Source of the DNA: JBFKQC01 sp041627895
GTDB lineage: Bacteria; Pseudomonadota; Alphaproteobacteria; Rhodobacterales; Rhodobacteraceae
DNA length: 29,554 nt
Assembly: GCA_041627895.1 (NCBI GenBank)
Contig: JBFKQC010000050.1
Span: forward strand, 1 to 29,554
Direction: 5' to 3'
Shown here: one piece after another, positions 6,955 through 14,996 of the stretch
Position numbering within the stretch: position 1 is the stretch's first letter
Layout of the letters: every line of letters starts with the position of its first letter
Made by a program: the position numbers and the translations under genes
Notes under the pieces: generated by a model
The model's input: only the letters and a program-made list of their open reading frames with translations
The model's database searches: none
What the model was told of the DNA's origin: nothing

Positions 6955-8727
6955 CTATTCCGGGATCGTGAACACCTGACCGGGATAGATCCAGTGCGGA
7001 TCGCGGATGCGGTCGCGGTTCGCGTTGAAGACGCGCACATAGAGAAAGCCCTTGCCGTATTTCTCGGTGGCGATGCCCCAAAGCGTGTTGCCGGGCTGCA
7101 CCGTGACCACGCCGATCTCGGCCTTCGAGTCCTCTTCGCGGATGTCCAGCGCGGCGATCACCTCGGGCTCTTCGCGCTTGAACGGCGTTTCCATGCGCGA
7201 GGTCACGCGGCCCTCGGCGTCCAGCTCGTCGACCCGCAGCGTGTAGACCCCGGTGTCGATCTCGGGCAACGGCGTGCGCCACTGGCCGTCGACGCGGATC
7301 TCGGTGGTCCGGATCGGCTTGTTGTCCAGATAGACCCGGACAAAGCCCTGCCCCGCCCCGCGCCCGCCAAGCGCGACCTCGCCCGCGGGATCGTAGGTGA
7401 TCGTGTCGATCACCACCGACTGCACGCCTTCCGGCCCGGTCTCGCCCGATTGCAGCACGCGGATGCCGCTGTCGTCGGCGATCAGCACCGAGGGCGCGGC
7501 CGGCTCGGCGGCCGGCGCCCCTGGCTCGGCTCCTGGCTCGGCCCCTGGCTCGGCCCCTGGCTCGGCCCCTGGCTCGGGCTCGGCCTCGCGCGCGTCCTCT
7601 GCGGCGTCGTCCATCGGGCCGGCAGCGGCGATTTCGGTCCCGGCGCGGTCCGGTGCCCCGGCCTCCGGCCCGGCTGCGGGCGCATCGGTCGCGGCGGTAT
7701 CCGCAACCGCCGCCTCTGTCGCGGGGGTTTCCGGCGCGGCGGGGGCGGGCTCGGCCGGTGCCGCGGCGATGGCGAGATCGGCGGCGGCGCCCGGCGCCGC
7801 GGCACGGGCGGGCGGAAGCGCGGTTTCGGGTTCCGGGTCGACCGCGGCGACGATCTCGGGGCGCGGTGCGGGCTCGCCGGGCGCGATCAGCGTCTCCGGC
7901 GCGGGCGCCGCCAGGGCCGGCTCGCCCTGCGCGCCAGCGGGCGCGGCGGCGTCCACGGCTTCGGGCGCATCGAGCGCCGCCACCGTTTCGGCCGCTGCCA
8001 CCGGCCCGGCCGGCGCGTCGTCCACCGCCTCGGGCGCGGCGGCGACCACCGGGGCCGGGGTCGGCGCCAGGATCACCGTGGCGTCCGAGCGCACCGGGTC
8101 CTGGCCCGCGACCTCCATCAGCAGGCTGAGGATGCGCGGCCGGTCGGCCGGCGGCACCGAGAAGATCGCGGCGAAGCTGCCGCGCGCATCCGCGGCGGCC
8201 ATGCTGACCTCGGCGCCGTCGATCAGCACCTTGACGCCGGCGCCCGGCTCGGCCCGGCCCGCCACCAGCGCCGTGCCGTCGGCATCGACCCGCACGACGT
8301 CGAACCTGGGCGGCGCCGGCCTGGCGGGTTCGGGCGCGGGCTGGTCCGGTTCGGCGGCGGCGGTGTCGGGTGCCGTGGCGGCGGGTTCGGCGGCGGGTTC
8401 GGCGGCAGGTTCGGCGGCAGGCGCCGCCGGCTCGGGGTCGACCGCCGCCGTCTCGGGCGCGGCGGGCACGGGCGCGGCGGGCACGGGCGCAGGTGGCACG
8501 GGCGCCGCGGGGTTCGGCGCGTCGGGCGCGGCAATCGTGGTCCCGGGCGCGGGTTCGGCGCCGGGCTGCGCGGGCGGCGGCGCCGCGGCCGTGGGCGTCT
8601 CGGGCGCGGGCGCGCGCGGGGTCAGGACATCGAAATACACCAGCGCGCCCACCACCGCCGCCGCCGCCGCGAACGCGATCGCCGTCGCGGCAAATTCGCC
8701 GCCGCCAGGTCCTGACCTTTCCGCCAT
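6955..8727 (-). CDS. LysM-domain envelope protein with long Ala/Pro/Glu linkers
   Basis: A 590-aa protein. Residues about 12-33 form one hydrophobic segment (ATAIAFAAAAAVVGALVYF), an uncleaved anchor or signal. The body alternates Ala/Pro/Glu-rich linker with two likely beta-sandwich segments (about 150-230 and 425-530). The C-terminal 50 residues are a LysM peptidoglycan-binding module starting VQPGNTLWGIATEKYG. It is probably anchored in the inner membrane and reaches the cell wall. The linkers include (EPAA)n and (EPGA)n runs encoded by 12-bp DNA repeats. The start at 8727 was chosen because the hydrophobic segment follows promptly; 8757 is also possible. Similar proteins are annotated in Rhodobacterales as LysM peptidoglycan-binding proteins. 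No catalytic domain is visible. It is divergent from the LOG gene. Confidence 0.85.
   Translation of the reverse strand: MAERSGPGGGEFAATAIAFAAAAAVVGALVYFDVLTPRAPAPETPTAAAPPPAQPGAEPAPGTTIAAPDAPNPAAPVPPAPVPAAPVPAAPETAAVDPEPAAPAAEPAAEPAAEPAATAPDTAAAEPDQPAPEPARPAPPRFDVVRVDADGTALVAGRAEPGAGVKVLIDGAEVSMAAADARGSFAAIFSVPPADRPRILSLLMEVAGQDPVRSDATVILAPTPAPVVAAAPEAVDDAPAGPVAAAETVAALDAPEAVDAAAPAGAQGEPALAAPAPETLIAPGEPAPRPEIVAAVDPEPETALPPARAAAPGAAADLAIAAAPAEPAPAAPETPATEAAVADTAATDAPAAGPEAGAPDRAGTEIAAAGPMDDAAEDAREAEPEPGAEPGAEPGAEPGAEPGAPAAEPAAPSVLIADDSGIRVLQSGETGPEGVQSVVIDTITYDPAGEVALGGRGAGQGFVRVYLDNKPIRTTEIRVDGQWRTPLPEIDTGVYTLRVDELDAEGRVTSRMETPFKREEPEVIAALDIREEDSKAEIGVVTVQPGNTLWGIATEKYGKGFLYVRVFNANRDRIRDPHWIYPGQVFTIPE
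7517..7576. repeat. 12-bp tandem repeat encoding (EPGA)n
   Basis: Four 12-bp units (GGCTCGGCCCCT with one variant) lie at 7523-7570 with half units on either side, inside the LysM gene. The repeat keeps frame, so slippage would lengthen or shorten the linker by four residues. Confidence 0.8.
8383..8418. repeat. 12-bp tandem repeat encoding (EPAA)n
   Basis: Three 12-bp units of GGGTTCGGCGGC type lie in the N-terminal linker of the LysM protein, with a partial unit after. It is in frame and of the same kind as the repeat at 7517-7576 but with a different unit. Confidence 0.7.
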
Positions 8728-8765
8728 CGACTTTCCCCAGGCACCGGTTCTTTGCACGCCGGTGG

Positions 8766-8794
8766 TTGAGCGACTGTATCAACCCGGGCATAAG
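8766..8794 (+). promoter_or_regulatory. Candidate sigma-70-type promoter for the LOG gene
   Basis: TTGAGC and CATAAG separated by 17 bp, 31 bp before the LOG start, in the 98-bp gap between two divergent genes. The elements match the consensus only partly. Confidence 0.35.
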
Positions 8795-8825
8795 GGGTCA
8801 AAACCCATTGATGTGAAGGGCAGAT

Positions 8826-9383
8826 ATGGAACGCGCGGATATCTCGGTCTGTGTCTTTTGCGGCTCACGCAACGGCGTGGCGCCGTCTTATGTCGATGCC
8901 GCGCGCGACCTGGGCGGCGCGCTGGCGGCAGCCGGATGGCGGCTGGTCTACGGCGCGGGCGACGTCGGGCTGATGGGCGCGGTGGCGCGCGCCGCGCAAG
9001 AGGCCGGCGGCGACACGTTCGGCGTGATCCCGACCCACCTGATGAGCCGCGAGGTCGCCAAGCGCGATCTCGGCCGCTTCGTCGTCACCGAGAACATGCA
9101 CGAGCGCAAGAAGGTGATGTACATGAACTCGGACGCGATCATCGTGCTGCCCGGCGGCGCGGGGTCGCTGGATGAGTTCTTCGAGGTCCTGACCTGGCGC
9201 CAGCTAAGCCTGCATGCAAAGCCGATTGTCCTTTTGAATACAAACAATTACTGGGACCCGCTGATCCAGCTTGTGGATCACGTCATCGCCGAGGGTTTCG
9301 CCGATGCCTCGTTGCGCAGCTTCGTGTCGGTGGTGCCGGACGTCGCCGCACTGATGGCGGACCTGCGCCGCGATCTCGCATGA
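8826..9383 (+). CDS. LOG-family (TIGR00730) nucleotide 5'-monophosphate hydrolase
   Basis: A 185-aa Rossmann-like protein of the LOG family. Members split the N-glycosidic bond of nucleoside monophosphates: cytokinin riboside monophosphates in plants, AMP-like substrates in many bacteria. Visible features are CVFCGSR at residues 9-15, the R95-K96 pair, and PGGAGSLDEF at 109-118, which is the family's PGGxGTxxE catalytic motif with Ser for Thr and Asp for the Glu at position -1. The start at 8826 follows an AAGGG site. It was formerly annotated as lysine decarboxylase, a misnomer. The physiological role in this organism is unknown. Confidence 0.9.
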   Translation: MERADISVCVFCGSRNGVAPSYVDAARDLGGALAAAGWRLVYGAGDVGLMGAVARAAQEAGGDTFGVIPTHLMSREVAKRDLGRFVVTENMHERKKVMYMNSDAIIVLPGGAGSLDEFFEVLTWRQLSLHAKPIVLLNTNNYWDPLIQLVDHVIAEGFADASLRSFVSVVPDVAALMADLRRDLA

Positions 9384-9542
9384 CGCGGCGGCGCCCCGGC
9401 CGGCGGGCCGCCAGGGGATGAAGGAAACGCCGAAAACTCGAACGAAGACAAGGATTTGGGCCGCGTAATTCATGTTCCGCACCAGACCCGAAGAACACGG
9501 CCGACCACGCCCGGCGCCTGGACATGCGCGCGGCGGCCAGGC

Positions 9543-10682
9543 TCACCGCGCCTCCATGTACCGGCGCAGCCGGTCGAGCCCCTCGGCAATGTCCTCGGTC
9601 GAGCGGGCGTAGGAAAAGCGCAGCGTGCGCGCCCCGCGCGCGGCGTCGAAATCCAGCCCCGGCGTGCAGGCCACACCCGCCCTGTCCAGAAGCTCGGCGC
9701 AGAACGCGCGGCTGTCGTCGGTCAGGTCGCCGACATCGGCGTAGACATAGAACGCCCCGTCGGGCGGGGCGACCCGGGTGAAGCCCGCCTTCGGCAGCCC
9801 CTCGATCATCAGCCGCCGGTTTTCGCGATAGACGGCGAGGTTGGCCTGCAACTCGTCGCCGCAGTCCAGCGCGGCGAGCGCGGCGATCTGGCTGACATGC
9901 GGCGCGCAGATGAACATGTTCTGCGCCAGCCGCTCCACCGTGCGGATATGATCCTCGGGCACCACCATCCAGCCGACGCGCCAGCCGGTCATCGAGAAGT
10001 ACTTGGAGAACGAGTTGATCACGTAGGTCTCGTCGCTGATCTCCAGCGCGGTGACCGCTTTGCGCTCGTATTCGATGCCGTGGTAGATCTCGTCCGAGAT
10101 GAACGCCGTGCCCTGTGCCGCCGCCGCCGCAATCAGCGCGGCAAGTGCCGGGCGGTCCAGCATCGTGCCGGTGGGGTTCGCGGGGCTCGCGACCATCAGC
10201 CCGGCAAGGTCCGGCGGCAGATCGGACGGCACCGGCTGCAGGCGGTGGTCCGCCGCGGTCTCGATCACCACCGGTTCCAGCCCCAGCGCCTTCAGGATCT
10301 GCCGGTACGAGGGATAGCCGGGCGCGCCGATCCCGACCCGGTCGCCGGTGTCGAAAAGCGCGGTGAAGGCCAGAAGGAAGCCGCCCGACGAGCCCGAGGT
10401 GACGATCACCCGCGCCGGGTCCAGATCGACGCCGTACCAATCCCGGTAAAGCAGGGCGATCCGCGCGCGCAGTTCCGGCAGGCCCAGCGCGACGGTATAG
10501 CCCATCGCGTGCTGGTCCATGGCCCGCGCCACCGCGGCCCGCGCGCCCGCGGGCGCCGGGGTGCCGGGCTGGCCGACCTCCATGTGGATGATGTGCCGCC
10601 CGGCCTCCTCGGCCCGGCGCGCCGCCTCCATCACGTCCATCACAATGAAGGGATCGACCGCGCTTCGCCTTGAGTTCCGCAT
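9543..10682 (-). CDS. Class I/II PLP-dependent aminotransferase
   Basis: A 379-aa fold-type I aminotransferase. The PLP lysine is K227 in SFSKYFSMTGWRVGW. ASPANPTG supplies Asn169, SDEIYHG supplies Asp197 and Tyr200, and a C-terminal LRFSYARS carries the carboxylate-binding Arg. It transfers an amino group from an amino acid to a 2-oxo acid in the cytoplasm. Rhodobacterales relatives are annotated generically as pyridoxal phosphate-dependent aminotransferases, and substrate specificity cannot be read here. The start at 10682 was chosen over an upstream GTG at 10712 because the sequence MRNSRRSAVDPFIVMDV is the usual family beginning. It is divergent from the M48 protease, with 57 bp between them. 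Confidence 0.9.
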   Translation of the reverse strand: MRNSRRSAVDPFIVMDVMEAARRAEEAGRHIIHMEVGQPGTPAPAGARAAVARAMDQHAMGYTVALGLPELRARIALLYRDWYGVDLDPARVIVTSGSSGGFLLAFTALFDTGDRVGIGAPGYPSYRQILKALGLEPVVIETAADHRLQPVPSDLPPDLAGLMVASPANPTGTMLDRPALAALIAAAAAQGTAFISDEIYHGIEYERKAVTALEISDETYVINSFSKYFSMTGWRVGWMVVPEDHIRTVERLAQNMFICAPHVSQIAALAALDCGDELQANLAVYRENRRLMIEGLPKAGFTRVAPPDGAFYVYADVGDLTDDSRAFCAELLDRAGVACTPGLDFDAARGARTLRFSYARSTEDIAEGLDRLRRYMEAR

Positions 10683-10739
10683 GGCTCTCGCCCATTCTCC
10701 GCCTTCAGGCACGAGTGCACCCCCGGGGGCGGACAGTCA

Positions 10740-12080
10740 ATGGCAGGCAGTATCGGCATCCTGACGCGCGCGGTCCTCGCCGCGGCGCTGCTGGCGGTCT
10801 GGTCGGCGCTGCCCGCGCGCGCGGTGACGATCCTGCGCGACCCGGATATCGAGCACGCGCTGGGCGAGCTTGCCCGGCCGGTGATCACCGCCGCGGGTCT
10901 GGGACCGGCGCAGATCAAGATCCTCGTGGTGCACGAGTCGAAGCTCAATGCCTTCGTGGTCGACAGCCAGCACATCCTGATCAACTCGGGGCTGATCCTG
11001 AAGACCAGGCGCGCCGAGGAATTGCAGGCGGTGATCGCCCACGAGGTCGCGCATATCGCAAACGGCCACATCACGCGGCGGCTGGCGAACCGGCGCGCGG
11101 CCAGCGGCGCGGCGAAGTTCGGCCTGCTGCTGGCGCTCGCCGTGGGCGCCGGCACCGGCAATGCCGAGGCCGCCGCCGGCGTCGCGGTGGGCACCGGCAA
11201 CAGCGCGGCGCGGGTGTTTCTGGGCCACACGCGGGCCGAAGAGGCCTCGGCCGACCAGGCGGCGCTGCGCTACATGGCGATGCGCGGCATCGACCCCGCG
11301 GCGATGAGCGACGTGCTGGACTATTTCCGCGGGCAAGAGGTGCTGTCGGCGGCGCGTCAGGATCCTTACGTGCGTTCGCATCCCCTGTCCCGCGACCGGA
11401 TTCGTGCGGTCCAGGGCTATGCCGCGGCCTACAAGGGCAAGGCGCAGAGCGATCCGGCCGCCGAATACTGGTTCCAGCGCGCCAGGGGCAAGCTTGGTGC
11501 CTTCCTGCAGAACCCGGGCTACACGCTGCGGCGGATCGACAAGGCCGACGGGTCGGACATCGCGGTGATGAAACGCGCGATCGCCTATCACCGGGTGCCC
11601 AAGCCCGACCGCGCGCTGGCCGAGATCGACCGCCTTGCCCGCATGCGCCCCGACGATCCCTTCGTGCACGAGCTGCGCGGCCAGATCCTGCTGGAATCGC
11701 GCAACTATTCCGCCGCGGTCAACGCCTATGGCCGCGCCGTGCAACTGGCGCCGCGCGACGCGCTGATCCTCGCGGGCTATGGCCGGTCGCTGCTGACGCT
11801 CGGCACCCGCGACGGCTATGCCAGGGCGCTGCGCGTGCTGGAGGATGCGCGCGCCCGCGACGGCACCGACCCGCGGATGATGCGCGATCTGGCAACCGCC
11901 TATGCAAGGAACGGCCAGAACGGCATGGCGTCGCTTGCCACGGCGGAACGTTACGCGCTGCTCGGACGGCTCGACGACGCCAAGGTGCACGCCAACCGCG
12001 CGGTTGGCCTGCTGCCGCAGGGCTCGCCGGGCTGGAACCGCGCCCAGGATGTGATAAACGCGGCCAAGTCCGCCGGATAA
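10740..12080 (+). CDS. Periplasmic M48-family metalloprotease with TPR-like C-terminus (BepA/YfgC-like)
   Basis: A 446-aa protein. Residues 1-28 are a signal peptide ending near ARA. The zinc motif HEVAH is at 101-105 and the third ligand lies in EEASAD (E168), as in M48 peptidases. A hydrophobic glycine/alanine stretch at 122-155 lies between them. The C-terminal third (about 290-440) has helical, tetratricopeptide-like repeats. BepA-type enzymes check outer-membrane protein assembly and degrade stalled LptD or BAM substrates in the periplasm, so a similar quality-control role is inferred. The dsbA-like gene starts 15 bp downstream and is probably cotranscribed, which fits a shared role in folding of exported, disulfide-containing proteins. 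Confidence 0.9.
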   Translation: MAGSIGILTRAVLAAALLAVWSALPARAVTILRDPDIEHALGELARPVITAAGLGPAQIKILVVHESKLNAFVVDSQHILINSGLILKTRRAEELQAVIAHEVAHIANGHITRRLANRRAASGAAKFGLLLALAVGAGTGNAEAAAGVAVGTGNSAARVFLGHTRAEEASADQAALRYMAMRGIDPAAMSDVLDYFRGQEVLSAARQDPYVRSHPLSRDRIRAVQGYAAAYKGKAQSDPAAEYWFQRARGKLGAFLQNPGYTLRRIDKADGSDIAVMKRAIAYHRVPKPDRALAEIDRLARMRPDDPFVHELRGQILLESRNYSAAVNAYGRAVQLAPRDALILAGYGRSLLTLGTRDGYARALRVLEDARARDGTDPRMMRDLATAYARNGQNGMASLATAERYALLGRLDDAKVHANRAVGLLPQGSPGWNRAQDVINAAKSAG

Positions 12081-12095
12081 CAAGGAAAGAGCCCG

Positions 12096-12845
12096 ATGTT
12101 CACCCGACTGATCCCTGCCGCCGCGCTGGCCGCCACGCTGGCCACGCCGCTCGCCGCCTTCGACATCGAGGCGATGAGCGAGGCCGAGCGCGCGACGTTC
12201 CGGGCCGAAATCCGGGCCTACCTGATGGAGAACCCCGAAGTCCTGCTCGAGGCGATCACCGTGCTCGAGGAACGCCAGGCGGCCGAACAGGCCGCCAGCG
12301 ACGTCGACCTGGTGCGGGTCAATGCCGAAAGCCTGTTCAACGACGGCTATTCCTGGGTCGGCGGCAATCCGGACGGCGACATCACCGTGGTCGAGTTCCT
12401 CGACTACCGCTGCGGCTATTGCAAGCGGGCGCATCCCGAGGTCAACGAACTGGTCAATTCGGACGGCAACATCCGCTATATCGTCAAGGAATTTCCGATC
12501 CTCGGCGAACAGTCGGTGCTGGCGTCGAGCTTCGCCATCGCAGTCAAGGCGGTCGAGGGCGACGCGGCCTATGCCGAGACCCACGACAGGCTGATGACGA
12601 TGCGCGCCGACGTCACCGAACGGACGCTTTCGGACCTGTCCGACCGGCTGGGCTACGACACCTCCGCCGTGTTCGACGCGATGAACGGCGAGGACGTGCA
12701 GAACCAGATCAACGCCAACCGCGCGCTGGCGCAAAGGCTCAGGATCAACGGCACGCCGAGCTTCGTCTTCGAGGACCAGATGCTGCGGGGCTACGTGCCG
12801 CTCGACGGCATGCGCGAGGTCGTGGCCGCCCTGCGCGGCGACTGA
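12096..12845 (+). CDS. DsbA-family thiol:disulfide oxidoreductase (periplasmic)
   Basis: A 249-aa protein with a signal peptide (residues 1-20, cleavage after ATPLAA). An N-terminal helical segment, EIRAYLMENPEVLLEA at 38-53, is typical of the alphaproteobacterial DsbA/ScsC-like group and may mediate oligomerisation. The thioredoxin fold follows, with active-site CGYC at 106-109 and the cis-Pro loop GTPSF at 219-223. It oxidises or shuffles disulfides of exported proteins. AAGGAAAG lies 8 bases before the start. It follows the M48 protease by 15 bp. Its last 55 bp overlap the 3' end of the histidine kinase gene on the other strand. Confidence 0.93.
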   Translation: MFTRLIPAAALAATLATPLAAFDIEAMSEAERATFRAEIRAYLMENPEVLLEAITVLEERQAAEQAASDVDLVRVNAESLFNDGYSWVGGNPDGDITVVEFLDYRCGYCKRAHPEVNELVNSDGNIRYIVKEFPILGEQSVLASSFAIAVKAVEGDAAYAETHDRLMTMRADVTERTLSDLSDRLGYDTSAVFDAMNGEDVQNQINANRALAQRLRINGTPSFVFEDQMLRGYVPLDGMREVVAALRGD

Positions 12846-14782
12846 GCCTCCGCGGCGTCCCCGGCCGGGTCCCGCGCGCGCACCGCGCGGACGTTCAGCG
12901 CGGACCTGACGGCGCTCAGCAGGTCCTGGCTGGCCACCGGCTTGATCAGCAGCAGGTCCGCTGCGCCCGGGTCACGCGCCCCGTCCTCGGCTTCCAGCGG
13001 GTGGCCCGACATCAGGATCGCCGGCAGGTCCGGATCGCGCCGCCGCAGCGCGGCCACCAGTTCGGGACCCTGCAGCATCCCCGGCATCACCACGTCCGAC
13101 AGCACCAGGTCGACCCCGCCCAGCCCGTCGAAGGCCGCGTGCGCCGCATCGCCCGAGGCCGCCGTCGCAACCCGGTAGCCCGCGCGTTCCAGCGCCGCGA
13201 CGATCACGGTCGACAGCGCCGGCTCGTCCTCGACCACCAGGATCGTGCCGGACTGCCTGGCCGCGCCGCCTTGCGGGGCGTCCCTGCCGGCCGGCAGCGG
13301 CAGGTCCGGTTCCGCCGGGAAATACAGCCGGAAGGTGGTGCCCTCGCCGGGCTCCGACTGCACCTCGGTCGTGCCGCCGGTCTGCTTCATGAAGCCCTGG
13401 ATCATCGACAGGCCCAGCCCGGTGCCCTTGCCGGGCGGCTTGGTGGTGAAGAACGGATCGAAGATGCGGTCGATCAGCGCGGGCTCGATCCCTTCGCCGG
13501 TATCGCGGATCGTCAGCGAGACGTAGCGGCCGGGCACCAGGTCGGGTGCATCGGTCACAGCCGTGCCGCGGCGGATCTCGACGCCCTCGGTCGCGATCCT
13601 CAGCGTCCCGCCATCCGGCATCGCGTCGCGCGCGTTCAGCACCAGGTTGACCAGTGCGCTTTCGGTCGCGGCGCGGTCGGCGCGGATCGGCCACAGCCCG
13701 TCGCTTAGGTCGATCGCGACCTCGATCCGCGGCGGCAGCGCGCGGATCGCCCAGGCACGGGTCTCGCGCACCACCTCGTTCAGGTTGAAGACCGCGGGAT
13801 CCAGCGGCGCACGGCGCGCGAAACTCAGCATGTTGCGCGTCAGCTCGGCGCCGCGCTGGGTTGCGGCGATCGCCTCGTCCAGCAACTCGTCCAGCGCCTC
13901 GGGCATCTCTTTGGCCAGTTCCAGATTGCCCAGGATAACGGCCAGCAAATTGTTGAAATCATGTGCGATTCCGGCGCTCAGGTCGCCGATCGCCTCGGTC
14001 TTCACGCTCTGGTTCAGCCGTGCCTCGATCTCGCGCTGGTCGGTGACGTCCTGCGACGTGCCGATTTCGCGCACCACCTGCCCGTCCTGCCCGAAGATCG
14101 GCGTCGCGATCTCGCGCACGCGCTTCAGCCCGTTGGCGGTCGGCACCCGGTATTCCAGCTCGATCGGGCTGCCCGCGCGCAACGCGCGGTACTTGCGCAG
14201 CGCCATCGCCCTGTCGTCGGGATGAATCAGCGGCATGCCGTTGGTCAGCGTCGAGGCCACTTCGATGTATTCGTCGACCGGCAGCCCGTGCGAGGTGGCG
14301 TGCTGTTCGGTGCAGAAGATCACCCGCTCGGCCGCCGTGTCGTAGATGTAATAGCCAAGCTTGGCGAGCCGCGCCGCGGCGGACAGGCGGCTTTCGCTTT
14401 CCTGCGCCTCGGCCAGCAGATCGGCCTGCACCCGGAATTGCAGCTGGACCTGGCCGATCAGCACCGCGAGCCCCGACAGGATCATGGCCACCGAGGCCGC
14501 CGAGGCATACCAGCTTGCCGACTGGTGCAGCCGGAGCATCGCCTCCATCGCGGCCTCCTGCCCGACGAAGCGGGGCAGGACGATCATGTCGTACAAGTCG
14601 ACCACATAAACGGCGACGGCGATCCAGATGCCCAGATTGATCAGGACCACGCCCAGCGCAGCGCCCGCGGCGCGTATCCTGCCCCAGTTCCATGCCGTCA
14701 CCAGCGTCGCCGCCACCGCCGCGAGAACGAACGCAATGTCGAAGGCGACCATGGTGCCGAAAGAGGGAAACCAGGGTGTCAT
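12791..14782 (-). CDS. PAS-containing hybrid sensor histidine kinase with C-terminal receiver
   Basis: A 663-aa protein with three membrane segments (about 12-32, 40-62, 93-112) and a PAS domain (about 135-250, IHPDDRAM and a DVTDQREIE exit). The histidine phosphorylation box is GIAHDFNNLLAVILGNLELA (His274). The ATPase domain has NLVLNARDAMPDGG, DTGEGI and TGLGLSMIQG. A receiver domain (about 513-632) has Asp563 in LSDVVMPG. The architecture fits a hybrid kinase that passes phosphate internally and then to an unseen phosphotransferase or regulator; no cognate response regulator is nearby. The start is ATG 14782, with GTG 14785 just ahead. The last 18 codons overlap the dsbA-like gene antisense, and the C-terminal tail there is Arg/Ala-rich and unlikely to be structured. 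The signal sensed is unknown. Confidence 0.92.
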   Translation of the reverse strand: MTPWFPSFGTMVAFDIAFVLAAVAATLVTAWNWGRIRAAGAALGVVLINLGIWIAVAVYVVDLYDMIVLPRFVGQEAAMEAMLRLHQSASWYASAASVAMILSGLAVLIGQVQLQFRVQADLLAEAQESESRLSAAARLAKLGYYIYDTAAERVIFCTEQHATSHGLPVDEYIEVASTLTNGMPLIHPDDRAMALRKYRALRAGSPIELEYRVPTANGLKRVREIATPIFGQDGQVVREIGTSQDVTDQREIEARLNQSVKTEAIGDLSAGIAHDFNNLLAVILGNLELAKEMPEALDELLDEAIAATQRGAELTRNMLSFARRAPLDPAVFNLNEVVRETRAWAIRALPPRIEVAIDLSDGLWPIRADRAATESALVNLVLNARDAMPDGGTLRIATEGVEIRRGTAVTDAPDLVPGRYVSLTIRDTGEGIEPALIDRIFDPFFTTKPPGKGTGLGLSMIQGFMKQTGGTTEVQSEPGEGTTFRLYFPAEPDLPLPAGRDAPQGGAARQSGTILVVEDEPALSTVIVAALERAGYRVATAASGDAAHAAFDGLGGVDLVLSDVVMPGMLQGPELVAALRRRDPDLPAILMSGHPLEAEDGARDPGAADLLLIKPVASQDLLSAVRSALNVRAVRARDPAGDAAEAQSPRRAATTSRMPSSGT

Positions 14783-14869
14783 CACCTGCCACGTCGTTTC
14801 CGGCGCAAAATGGCCGCGCCGACCGAAATTGCCCCCGCTCTACGGGCAGGCGCGACACCTGTCCACAGT

Positions 14870-14883
14870 TGATCGCCCGATCA
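14870..14883. promoter_or_regulatory. Inverted repeat upstream of the histidine kinase
   Basis: TGATCG-CC-CGATCA has perfect 6-bp arms, 88 bp before the kinase start, between the ispG terminator and the kinase gene. It is a possible operator; no regulator can be assigned. Confidence 0.25.
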
Positions 14884-14918
14884 GCGGATTCCTGTGAAAC
14901 CGCCGCAACTTAAGGGCG

Positions 14919-14950
14919 ATAAAAATAAAGTTGCCACACTTTTTTGGCAA
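14919..14950 (-). terminator. Rho-independent terminator after ispG
   Basis: On the minus strand, stem TTGCCA/TGGCAA with an 8-base A/G-rich loop is followed by CTTTATTTTTATC. It lies about 47 bp after the ispG stop. The stem is short, but the T-rich tail is good and stands out against the GC-rich surroundings. Confidence 0.5.
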
Positions 14951-14996
14951 AATATGAACAAATTCTGAATCCCGGCGCGGCGGGCGGCGCTCGGCG

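Noticed and set aside
6943..8715. Plus-strand 590-codon Gly/Arg-rich frame antisense to the LysM gene
   Set aside because: Produced by the repetitive Ala/Pro/Glu codons of the real gene; the minus strand has a LysM domain and a membrane anchor.
9384..9542. Terminator between the LOG and aminotransferase genes
   Set aside because: GC-rich inverted segments exist (GGCGGC with GCCGCC), but no T-run or clean stem could be supported.
10670..13708. A plus-strand open frame of 1012 codons
   Set aside because: It overlaps the M48 and dsbA-like genes in another frame and has no recognisable motif; the true genes have signal peptides and active-site motifs.
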